Shown: piece after piece, positions 1-9,074 of the stretch
How the letters are laid out: every line of letters starts with the position of its first letter
How positions within the stretch are numbered: the stretch's first letter is position 1
DNA from: Liolophura sinensis
Lineage: Eukaryota > Mollusca > Polyplacophora > Chitonida > Chitonidae
Direction of reading: 5' to 3'
Assembly (NCBI RefSeq): GCF_032854445.1
Contig: NW_027018355.1
Location: 1 to 35,957, forward strand
Length of the DNA stretch: 35,957 nucleotides
Made by a program: the position numbers and the translations under genes
The notes under the pieces: generated by a model
Told to the model about the DNA's origin: nothing
The model's database searches: none
What the model saw: only the letters and a program-made list of their open reading frames with translations

Positions 1-1319
1 AGCTTATTAGCTTATACTGCAAGGAGAAGTTAGAAAATTATCGTGATGCTTTAAATGCCGGGCTTTTGCTTTCGCACATTTCCCGTAAGTTCTGAACCAT
101 GTTTCAGACCTTACGCATGAGTGTGTTGTACTTAACCCCTGAAACGAAGTTCCGACAACAAGATCGTCTGTTGGACTTGAGTAATCCACGAGCCTTGGCT
201 CAAAAAATACAAACCTTGTTTAACTCATCATTAGGACATATATTAAAACTTCGTTGAGCCTTTCTGCGGTCCTTAATGGCTTTGCGACAGTCTTCATCAT
301 ACTAGGGTTTGATTTTGGGTGTGTCGAGGTTTTAGGGATAGTTCTATCGGCAGCTCGTAAAACAAGCTGATTAAATTTTAACAAAAATCATCTGCTGCAC
401 TAAGTCTCTAGGGCGGTATTAACCTTGCACATCACAGATGCAATCCAATTGGCTTTATCGAATTTCCACCTATTTACACTTTCCATTAGAGAATTACAAT
501 TGATATGCACTAGGATAAGAGGAAAAGGATCACTACAACATAGATCATCATGCACTTTCCAAGAAAAATTAGGGAGAACTGATGGATCAGTGATAGTGAG
601 ATTGATAGCAGAAAAAGCGCCATTGCCTTATTGTAAATAGGTGTTAGATCCATCATTAGAATCAGTGTTGTATAATGTATAATTTTTAAGAATTGTTGTA
701 TCTTTGTCAGGTGTCTTTAGGTGAGTTCCCTGAATACAAAAGGCATAAGGATTTAATGCTTCGACCAGCTGAGTTATTTCAATAAAATTTACTTTTTGAC
801 CTCGACAATTCCATTGTATAATTTTGTCTAAGAATGACATTATGGAGGGAGAGATTTATCTGTATGTTAGGACCGAGGACAGCGCTTCATCGGAGATCGG
901 CTGGAAGATCTCCCTGGTTCGGGTGATATATCCAACTCATCCCCATCCGATATCAATGGACCAACGATCTCCAATGATCCAAACTTATTAAAAGTTTGGA
1001 CAGGATCTCTAGTGGCCTTACGCGGCCACTGGGTCTTTTATTGCCATTATTATTTTTAAAAACCTTGGGTTTAAGGTTATCAGTTCCTTCGGTATTATTC
1101 ACTGGTTTTATTTATTGTGTTGAAGTAGGCTGGGTTTAATAAGAATTAGACACAGGTTGAGTCGAAAGCTGCTCAGAAAAATTATGTTTGTCGTTTAAAA
1201 TGGCCAAGTCAATGAAGTTTGAGTAGCAACAGAGGTTACTCCATTGACCACATTAGCAAACGGAGTCTTCGAAGAAGTATTAGAGGGTAAGACTAATTTC
1301 CAGCCTTCCTGATAAGATA
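1..1319 (-). mobile_element. LINE copy A (I/Nimb-like non-LTR retrotransposon), fragment
   Basis: Minus-strand fragment of the LINE family that recurs as copies B, C, D and E. From right to left it holds the C-terminal half of ORF1 (about 1319-842), the ORF1/ORF2 stop-start overlap, the N-terminus of the ORF2 endonuclease (840-656, with the QWNCRG motif) and then, after a deletion of the middle of the endonuclease domain near 655, the end of that domain and the following linker (655-1). The usual catalytic Glu context QET reads QGT here. Stops and frameshifts are frequent, so it is dead. It runs off the left edge of the window. Family assignment rests on endonuclease, RT and RNase H pieces seen across the copies; the exact clade (I or Nimb versus Jockey-like) is inference. 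Confidence 0.85.
838..842 (-). promoter_or_regulatory. UAAUG stop-start overlap between ORF1 and ORF2, copy A
   Basis: On the minus strand the ORF1 stop TAA and the ORF2 start ATG share one base (TAATG), just after CCTCCA. The same arrangement is found at the equivalent place in copies B, C and D. This suggests translation of ORF2 by termination and re-initiation. Confidence 0.75.
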
Positions 1320-1870
1320 TAGGACCTCAGCGCTCTGGGCAAGCTTGTCGTAAAAGGCGACTGACCTAGAGCTCTTCCGTGTGGGCCCGGTGAATATAAT
1401 TGGCTCACTTCTAGGTTGTGTGAGAGGCAACCGGGGAGCGACCCGTTTGCCGTGGGTTGCGACCAGTAATCTCCGAGGACGGCTGAGGGCGTGTTGGCCT
1501 TATGAGATCCTCACGCCCAACACGCCACTTTGACCCTTACTTGGAGAGATGGGAGGTCGGATGGGCCCGGTCTGATCAATCGGCTTCGCCACGTCTTGCC
1601 TCTGCGCGGTCCCCATTTCTTCAATAACATCACAATATTTACAGAATAAATGTTATTTCCCAAATTTCGTTAGCGGAACTACGTGCGAGGCGGTGGCTCA
1701 TGGTTCAATCGAGTACATTGAGTTTAACCTTTGATATAAGTCAATCTGTTGGGTTATACATCATATGGAGTCCTTGGTGTTTTTACTGCTGGGTGTCCCC
1801 AGGTTAAGGCATCGCTCTTGTTGGCACTCCTTAGTGGGTAGGGAACACATGGGGCGAAATTTATAATGCG
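1320..1870 (+). promoter_or_regulatory. 5' UTR of LINE copy B
   Basis: This GC-rich stretch aligns with the reverse complement of about 16160-16740, the 5' UTR of copy C (shared words such as GCAAGCTTGTCGTAA and TTTGCCGTGGGTTGCG). Open frames inside it differ between copies, so it is untranslated leader that probably contains the internal promoter expected for a LINE; no promoter motif was identified. Confidence 0.7.
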
Positions 1871-3111
1871 ATGGGTACTTTAAACCTTTCTGGAAATGTT
1901 TCCAATATATCTAACAGATCTTCCTCTCAACCGACTTTGTCGCCAAGTGCTGATAAAAGAGGAAGTTATCTGACTCACTTGACAGTTGACTGGCTTTCTA
2001 AGGGTGAACAAACAAAAGCCGGCCTCAAAAATTCATCCCTATGTCCTAAAAAGGGCTCTCCAGGGCCCAACTGAAACTCTAAAAACTTTAAAAACTTAGA
2101 TCTGGAGACATTCTCATCGAATGTTTCAGGCGACAACAATCAAAAAATTTGCTTGCAGTAAATAAAATATCAGATATATCTGTTTTCATATCCCCTCACC
2201 ATTCCCTGAACAGCTGTACTAAATTCACAGGGTGTTACAAGAGTTAAACGCTTCATTACGAAGAAGTTTGGTAACATCCTAAAATTTAATACATACCTGT
2301 TGACATTTAACACTACCTCCCTTCCGACGCATATCTACGTTGGCAGGTATGGGGTTAATGTGAATTTATATATCTCTAATCTTTAATTGCCAAAAATTTG
2401 GTCACGGCAAGGGCCAATGTAAGAAAATACTGATTTCTTTCAGATTTAGCAGTGAAGGTCATGAAGGTTTCGACTGCAACAACACAGTTATGTGTTGCAA
2501 CTGCGATGGAGATCACATGGCCTTCTTTTTCGTTGAGGAAAATCAAATTATCTACTTGAAAATTAAAAACAATATATGTCACCAGGACGTCTGGAAAGTG
2601 GTCGTACTCTCTAATACTTCTCTACAGACTTCGTTTCCCAAATGTGGTCGAGCGAGTAGCAACTGTTGCTACTCAAACATCTTGGACTTGGCCCATTGGA
2701 AGCGAACATTCTAGTTCTCTTTCTGTGCAACTTTCTTCTCAACCTCCGTTTAATTCTTCCTCAACCCGGACTACTTCAACACAACAAATGTAAACAGTAC
2801 AGAACAGCCTGATAAATCTGAGCCCAATCCCCGTAAAAAATAACAAAAACATGTCCAAAAAGAAATCTCAGAGTAATAATAATAAAACTAATAAACCCAG
2901 TGGCCCCACAGAGAGTCCCTCTAAGGCCACTAGGGATCTTATCCAAACTTTTAATAGGTTTGAATTGTTGGAGGACGTTGGTTCTTCAACATCAGTTGCG
3001 GTTCTGATGTATACATCACCCGCACATAGGAGATCTTTCAGCCGATCTCCAAGAAAGGGTCGTCCCCGGTCCAAACACAAAGATAAATCTCCTATACGTC
3101 CCCCTCCGTAA
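1871..3111 (+). pseudogene. LINE copy B ORF1 (gag-like), broken
   Basis: This is the nucleic-acid-binding ORF1 protein of the LINE, expected to coat the element RNA. The start at 1871 reads MGTLNLSGNVSNISNRSSSQ, matching MSTVKLISNIPNISNRSSSQ of copy C. Later blocks shift frame: the region after the zinc knuckle (about 2490-2714, CNCDGDHMAFFFVEENQIIY) and the basic, Ser/Pro-rich C-terminus (2851-3108, SRSPRKGRPRSKHKDKSPIR). Several frameshifts and deletions separate the blocks, so no full protein can be made. The last stop overlaps the ORF2 start. Confidence 0.75.
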
Positions 3112-3113
3112 TG
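3109..3113 (+). promoter_or_regulatory. UAAUG stop-start overlap between ORF1 and ORF2, copy B
   Basis: TAATG: TAA closes the ORF1 frame ending PIRPPP, and ATG opens ORF2 (MAIYAKIIQWNCRG). The context CCTCCGTAATGG matches the other copies. Confidence 0.75.
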
Positions 3114-6100
3114 GCTATATATGCCAAAATTATACAGTGGAATTGTCGAGGTCAAAAGGTAAATTTTATTGAAATAACACAGTTTCTTCAAGTTTCTTCT
3201 GCAGAAAACTCACCTGAAGACATCAAAGATAAAACAACTGTTAAAAAGTGCTCATCAAATAGTACTTATTCAATGAAGAAGAGCCAGCTGCAGGCAGCTC
3301 TTCTATCTTCGTCAATAATAATATTATTCACAGCCCTGTTGCTCTGGATACAGTGCTTCAGGCTGTGACCGTCCGTGTTTCATAGTCTAAAACAATCACA
3401 TTATGTTCAGTGTATATTCTTCATAACATTTTTTTTTCTCTGTGCAGTTACATAATTTAATAGAACAATTGCCAAAACTTTTCATAATAATGGGAGATAT
3501 TAATTCCCATAATCCCCTATGAGGTAGTAATATAAATAATAAGGGCAAGATAGTAGAAGACTTCTTATCTAAGGAGGGAGGAACTGTGTTATTTTAATCA
3601 TGGTTCTAATAGCAAATTTACATCCGGGTAATGGCACTTATTCGGCGATCGACCTCACTATCACAGATCCCTCACTTCTTCATATTTCTTGGAAGGTGCA
3701 TGGACATCCTTGTGGTAGTGACCATTTTCCTACAATCCTAGAGAGCATATCACTTCTAATTCTTTCGAACGTGTAGCTAGGTGGAAGTTCGATAAACCAG
3801 ATTGGATCGCATTTGAGATGTTCTGTGAGCCGGATATCACTCCAGAGAGTCTCAATGCAGCAGATGGTCCGATATTAAAATTTACTGAGCTTGTATTACC
3901 AACTGCGGATAGAACTATGCTCAAAACCTCGACAAATCTAATATCCAAAAGTAAACCCTCGTCTGAAACATGATTCAGAAACTTAAGAACAAAAATAATA
4001 GAGCAAAAGTCCAGCATTTAAAAAATGGATATAATGTATTAACTTCTCCATCTGATATAGGGAATAAACTAGCTAAAACAATTTCCACGAAATCTTCTTC
4101 TGAGAATTATACTACTGAATTCCAACATATTAAAAACGAGAAGGAGATATAGCAAATAAATTAGCTGAGAAAATTTCCAAGAAATCTTCTTCTGAGAACT
4201 ATACTAAAAAATTCCAACATATTAAAAACCAAAAGGAGAAAATTAAATTGCCCTTTTCTTCTAACAATTTAAAAGTTTATAATCGTCCTTTTAATATCGA
4301 GGAACTTAAAACTGCATTTTAAAAGGCACACGATACTCTGTGTGGTCCTGATAACGTATAGTATAAGTTTATGAATCATTTACCACGTGATCCAATGGAG
4401 ACTCTCTTGGACTTGCTATATGATATTTGGATAACCGGTAATTTTCTACCGTCATGGAGGGAGATAATGTGTATTATCCTGGTTCCAAAAAGGGGGAGGG
4501 ATCACACTGAGCCGTCTGATTACCGTCACACTGCTCTTATCAGATATGTCTGTAAGGCGACGGGGCGGATGATAAATGGTAGAAATAAATATCTTAGAAA
4601 GTAACTTGTTGCTTTCAAGAAACCAAACAAGTTACTTTCTAACATATAATGTTGTTTACGGAAAGGCAGATCTACTTTGAATCATCCGATTTGAAACGTT
4701 TATACCAGATGGGTTCATTAATAATGAACATGTGATGTCCATATATTTTGACCCTGGAAAGGCCTACGATATGGAAGTATGGTATTTTAAAAGACCTTGC
4801 AGATATGGGCCTTAAAGGCGGATTACCAATATTCATATACGTTTTTACGGTACGGGTGGGGACTACCCTTTCCGACTCTCATGAGCAGGAAACAGGTGTT
4901 CCTCAGGGCAGTATTTTATTGCCGACATTGTTTAGTAAAAACATTAACATCTGGCGCAGAGGGTTCTTCATATGTGGATGATTGCCTTACCGAGCTAAAA
5001 TATGAATAATATCGAACGTCAGCCGCAGCTTTCTCTCAGTAAGATCAAGAAACGGGCATCTGAAAACGGTTGATATGCATTTTTGTAATAAACGGAAACT
5101 TCATCTTGATCCCGAGCTTTTTTTCTGGTAAAGAGGTAAAAATTGTTGCAAAAACTAAATTTTTAAGTATTATATTTGATAGTAAGCTATCTTTCATACC
5201 TTATATAACAATGCTTAAAGCTAAATGTACAAAGGCTCTCGATATAATCAAGGTCGTGTCTAACACCGGTTGGGGTGCTGTCCGATCCGTTTTACTCAAT
5301 CTATATCGTTCTCTGGTGAGGTCTAAATTGGACTATGGATCCATCATTTACGGTTCCGCTAGGAAGTCGTATATTAAAATGTTGGGTCCTGTTCATCACC
5401 AAGGTTTGACGCTCAGCCTTGGTGCTTTTAGAACCTTACCAGTGGAAAGTTTATACGTTGAGGCTGATGAGGCTTCTTTGTATAACCGACGTATAAAACT
5501 GAGCCTTTAATATGCGACAAAGCTTAAAAGCTCATCCAACAAACCCTGCCTAAGGCTGTGTTTTCAATCCATTACATGGAGATAAATTTAATAAAAGTCC
5601 CAATAAGATCCCTTCGTTTGGTCTTCGTACAGGGGACGGTATAGTGGAAGGTAACTTTAAACTAGAGGAAATAGCCCCGATGTCTTTTCCGGAGTCTTCT
5701 CCCTGGCTTCTTCCACAACGTAAATTTATAATCGATCTACGTACATAAACTCAAATACAAATCCTCTTATAATTCCTCTTATAAGTTTTTCTGAAATTAA
5801 GGCTAATTATATGAATTATAGATCTATATACACTGAAGGATGGGGACAGGGTTGCGGCTGTCATAGCGTAGGGAGTCTCTTCGCTTTGTCTTCTGTTTTC
5901 GTTTTCAATCTTGTCTGCCGATGCGAGAGCTATACTCCTGGCCTAATCATGTGTTTCGCCCAGAAGGCAATGATATGCAGGGACTCGCTCTCCTGCCTGT
6001 TAGCAATACAGTATAATAAATTTAAAAATCCATTTATACTATAAATATTAGCCTTGCATAGAAAACTAATTAAAACAGTAAGTAAATATATTATATTCTG

Positions 6101-6455
6101 TTGGATACCGATGCAGACAGACTCGTGGACAAGGAGAGAAAGACTGCCCTAAATAATTCTACATTAAAAGTTAAAATCCCGTATACTGACTTTAGATCGA
6201 ACATTGTAAAATATTTAGCAGAGGGAATGGGACTTCCAGGTCCACAATAAACTGCATTCTATTCATCCTGTCACTGGCTACACTTCTTATACTTGTTTAA
6301 ATGTCGTGCAGAGACGAAGTGGTTTTAACGAGTTGTCGTATTCGGCATCCTCGTTTAAAACACAATTTGATAATAGATGGGAGCAGAGGTCCTGAGTGTG
6401 TTGGATGTGATGCCGAATATGGCATCAAACATATTCTAGCTGACTGTGTAGACTG
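3111..6455 (+). pseudogene. LINE copy B ORF2 (endonuclease-RT-RNase H), broken
   Basis: ORF2 should nick target DNA and reverse transcribe the RNA at the nick. Visible blocks in order: APE endonuclease start with QWNCRG (about 3126); a degenerate GDxN block near 3490 (GDINSHN); linker from 3770; RT start (4371-4604, YDIWITGNFLPSW then PKRGRDHTEPSDYR); RT core with GVPQGS (about 4897) and SYVDD (about 4965-4985); RT thumb (5070-5510, SKLDYGSIIYGSARKSY); a degenerate RNase H block (about 5810-6050, IYTEG instead of IYTDG); C-terminal tail to 6455. Stops and frameshifts separate the blocks. About 200 bp of linker are deleted near 3965 relative to copy D, and a ~92-bp segment is tandemly duplicated at 4054-4237. 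Confidence 0.8.
4054..4237 (+). repeat. Local ~92-bp tandem duplication inside LINE copy B
   Basis: Two adjacent diverged units, each beginning GATATAG (4054 and 4146), run through AATAAA(C/T)TAGCT and AAATCTTCTTCTGAGAA. Copies C and D do not show the second unit, so it arose within this copy. Confidence 0.7.
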
Positions 6456-6744
6456 AAATAATACATTGTTAACGGGGCATAGTCCGATCAGAAATTCTGA
6501 ATTTTGTAGTCGTTCTTACTAAGTTAAGTAATACCATACGCTCCAGGCAAGCATTTTTCAAATCATGGCACATACAATAGTTGTAAAAGGAAATTCGTTT
6601 AAACATCATTGCCCATTTCAGTTGAGATACTTGACCGTAACCGACTGAAAGTCTTTCATGTAGGCAGTTTATTGAAAAGAAGCACAAGTATATAGCTATC
6701 GGACTGTCCTTCTTTAATAGTGTGTCCCTTATAGGGTGAACATC
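6456..6744. other. Unique sequence without recognised features
   Basis: AT-rich DNA between the broken 3' end of LINE copy B and a SINE. Only short random frames are present and I recognise no repeat. Confidence 0.5.
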
Positions 6745-6754
6745 AATAATACCA

Positions 6755-7014
6755 GGGGGCTCCGTGGCTCAGTTGGTTAGCGCGCTAGCGCAGCGTAATG
6801 ACCCAGGAGCCTCTCACCAACGCGGTCGCTGTGAGTTCAAGTCCATCTCATGCTGGCCTTCTCTCCGGCCGTACGTGGGAAGGTCTTGCAGCAACCTGCA
6901 GATGGTCGTGGGTTTCCCCCGGGCTCTGCCCGGTTTCCAACCACCATAATGCTAGCCGCCGTCGTATAAGTGAAATATTGTTGAGTACGGCGTAAAATGG
7001 TAATCAAATAAATA
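6755..7014 (+). mobile_element. tRNA-derived SINE, full length
   Basis: The 5' part resembles a tRNA: an A-box-like TGGCTCAGTTGG (6765-6776) and a B-box-like GAGTTCAAGTCC (6833-6844), the expected internal RNA polymerase III promoter. A central body follows (GGTCTTGCAGCAACCTGCAG region), then a tail containing TTGAGTACGGCGTAAAA and AATAAATAAATAA. The flanks carry a short repeat AATAATACCA (6745-6754 and 7015-7024), read as the target-site duplication, although its left part merges with the A/T-rich tail. Four further partial copies or tails of this family lie in the window. It is not a functional tRNA gene. Confidence 0.85.
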
Positions 7015-7024
7015 AATAATACCA

Positions 7025-7760
7025 AGACTGATATTTTTCATAGACTCACTGTTACAGTGCTAACTAGTGCACCCTAGAATCATGATTTGATGTATTTAAT
7101 TGGTTCTTGATAGTTCTAGTGTTAGAGGTGGTTTATACTTCCTTCTCACATGTATACCGAATAGTGATAAGATAGTTATCTCCTATGTGCTGGCAGGCGT
7201 CATTGATAAAATACTGCAATGCATCATTCTTAATGCTGAGGATATATTTTGTCTACTCATGCTCTGTTGTGTAATGCAAGCACAAAACAGCCAGTTTATT
7301 TCTCTGTATTTTCTTTTACACATGCTTTATCACCAAATTTTCATGCAACTGAAAGGTAAATAAAAGAATTTCCTATTACTAACGAAGTGCCTTTGTTCAA
7401 AACTGACAGTAGTTTTGTAAAAAGTAGTGTACGCCCACCACCTCTACAGTGGTTTGTAAACAGTCACTGATTGGTCAGAACCCAAGCTTTCACTGTGTAA
7501 GTGCCTATATTGTCTAGTGATTGTCGAGGTTGTGTTAACAGATTAGTAAATGTTGTGGTCATTCACAGCTGTTAACGTGTTCAAGCACTGAAAGTATGAC
7601 TACGAGCTAAAGGGTGCCGAGCAACTCAGCTAAAGTACTGTTGTGTTCTACAATAGCATGAATGTGTACATATCAGCAAAGCCGAGCATTGTTTTAACAT
7701 CATTTGCTCCTTACACGTACAGACACTTGCTAACCTTATGTTCCATATTCAAAGGATAAT
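7025..7760. other. Unique sequence without recognised features
   Basis: About 740 bp of noncoding-looking DNA. A 10-bp inverted word (TAGAGGTGGT near 7125 and its complement near 7440) is too short to support a MITE call. No coding region is supported. Confidence 0.4.
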
Positions 7761-7952
7761 TAACGCGCTAGCTTAGTACAATGGTCCATGTACTTCTCAC
7801 CTCTGCGGTCGCTTTGAGTTTATGACCAGCTCCTTCTGGCTTCCTCTCCAGCCGTACATGAGAAGGTCTTGCAGCAATCTGCTCATGGTGGTGGGTTTCC
7901 CCAAGACTGCCCGGTTTTCTCCAAAAATAATTCCGACCGCAGTCGTTTCTAA
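7761..7952 (+). mobile_element. Diverged tRNA-SINE copy
   Basis: It aligns with the SINE at 6755-7014 from the first tRNA-like part (GCGCTAGC) through the central body (GAGAAGGTCTTGCAGCAATC, then GGTGGGTTTCCCC) to GACCGCAGTCG. The A box and the AATAAA tail are missing. It is more diverged than the neighbouring copies, so probably older. Open frames here on both strands are products of the repeat. Confidence 0.7.
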
Positions 7953-8139
7953 AAAAAAAACCCATAGCATTCCCTCCTGGGGAATGCAGGTTCCTAACAC
8001 TATCGTTTGCTGTATCTGTATAGCAAAGAGATTGCTGAATAAAACTCAACAGGTGGTAGTTGGCTTCATATATAAACCTAAATAATTATTTCCAGACTTC
8101 AGAGCACAATTTGCATATGTTTTTCAGCACATGTTTTTC

Positions 8140-8300
8140 AACCTACGGCCATCCGCAGGTTGCTGGCAGATCTTCCCACTTACGGCCGGAGAGGAAGCCA
8201 GCATGAGCTGGGCTTGAACTCACAGCGACCGCATTGGTGAGAGGCTTGTGGGTCATTACGCTGCGCTAGCGCGCTAACCGACTGAGCCACGGAGACCCCT
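8140..8300 (-). mobile_element. tRNA-SINE copy lacking its 3' half
   Basis: Minus-strand copy starting at about 8300 with the tRNA-like head (GTGGCTCAGTCGG on minus, then TAGCGCGCTAGC) and ending in the central body near GCAACCTGCGGATGG. The TTGAGTACGGCG tail is absent. Loss of the 3' end with the 5' head kept is not the usual outcome of target-primed insertion, so later deletion or non-allelic exchange is likely. Confidence 0.75.
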
Positions 8301-8359
8301 ACACAATTTGTCCCCATAATGTTCGAAAAAATTTACGTTGTGTCCCCTAAGGCTAAAGA

Positions 8360-8378
8360 TTATATATATATATATATA
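8360..8378. repeat. Short (TA)n microsatellite
   Basis: Nineteen bases of alternating T and A, next to the LINE scrap at 8385. Confidence 0.9.
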
Positions 8379-8384
8379 GTAATT

Positions 8385-8505
8385 AATATTTATATCTTAT
8401 GATATTTTATGATATAGGCCAATTACCCTTAAATAATTTACGACAACATCGCCAGCGACGCTGTCAAACAAATGATATATATAGTTGACTGTGTAGAATC
8501 TTAGG
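8385..8505 (-). mobile_element. LINE 3'-end scrap (same family as copies A-E)
   Basis: On the minus strand this encodes the last residues of ORF2 (VAGDVV-NYL-VIGLYHKI type), matching 12365-12480 of copy C almost base for base (GACAACATCGCCAGCGA on plus). It is cut inside the end of ORF2 at 8505 and lacks the distal 3' UTR, so both ends are truncated. Confidence 0.75.
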
Positions 8506-8807
8506 CGACTTCACAGCTCCTCCACGTAGTAATTGTTAATAACACAAGCTTTCTGCCCTCATGCCAGGGACTTTATTAAGTAACAATGTAAAAATATTTT
8601 ACAAAATACACAACATCTTGAATCAATAGGATTAAATATTTCGCCAAACAGGGCAATGTAACTTATGGATACTCTTTTTGTTGGAACTTCACAGAACAAC
8701 GTGATGGAGGGCATTGTGACGTTGTAGAACCATACATGTAAGAAAAGACGCTATGTTGTTACACAGTTGTAATGTTATAACATTCTGACCTTGACTGATA
8801 AAGAACA
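8506..8807. other. Unique sequence left of the Harbinger element
   Basis: No coding or repeat signal recognised; AT-rich flank of the transposon. Confidence 0.4.
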
Positions 8808-8835
8808 GGGCCCGTATTCATAAAAGATTCTTAAG
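8808..8835 (+). repeat. Harbinger left terminal inverted repeat
   Basis: Pairs with 19008-19034 on the opposite strand over about 28 bases with three mismatches at the outer edge and one indel. Shared core: GTATTCATAAA(A)GATTCTTAAG. Confidence 0.75.
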
Positions 8836-9074
8836 ATTCAGCTAAAAATTTATAGTTAAGTATGGAAGTTACTCTTAGCTAAGAAAGTATTTAAAAATGC
8901 ATTCATAAAATTTCTTAACACGATTCTTAGCGATGAAAATACTTAAGAGATAAGTTTTTCTCAAACACGTGTCTTTCGTAGCAATGAGAGAATTCTCTAA
9001 TAATAAAGATATTTTTGGTACATCATAATTTCACGTGAACAGCAGTCGACATTTCGATGTAAACACAATTTGAC

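Larger units (their letters stand above)
1320..6455 (+). mobile_element. LINE copy B, nearly full length but decayed
   Basis: Plus-strand copy of the LINE family, about 5.1 kb. It has a GC-rich 5' UTR (1320-1870) collinear with the 5' UTR of copy C, ORF1 remnants (1871-3111) and ORF2 remnants (3111-6455) with endonuclease, RT, RNase H and C-terminal pieces. The 3' end is cut inside the last part of ORF2 (about 6455), so the 3' UTR and ATTC tail seen in copies C and D are missing. The cut 3' end points to later deletion, because normal LINE truncation removes the 5' end. The 5' end abuts copy A head to head. Confidence 0.85.

Noticed and set aside
6755-6850. Possible tRNA gene
   Set aside because: A and B boxes are present, but the sequence does not fold as a cloverleaf in an obvious way and continues into a SINE body and tail; further copies occur in the window.
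7117-7453. Possible MITE with TAGAGGTGGT inverted ends
   Set aside because: Only about 10 bases match, with no target duplication; a match of this size is expected by chance in a window this long.
7768-8085. Overlapping 87-93-codon frames on both strands
   Set aside because: They fall largely in a degraded SINE and show no protein motifs.
8808-8811. 3-bp target-site duplication of the Harbinger element
   Set aside because: Flanking triplets (ACA on the left, AGG on the right) do not match and the outer bases of the ends differ, so none can be claimed.
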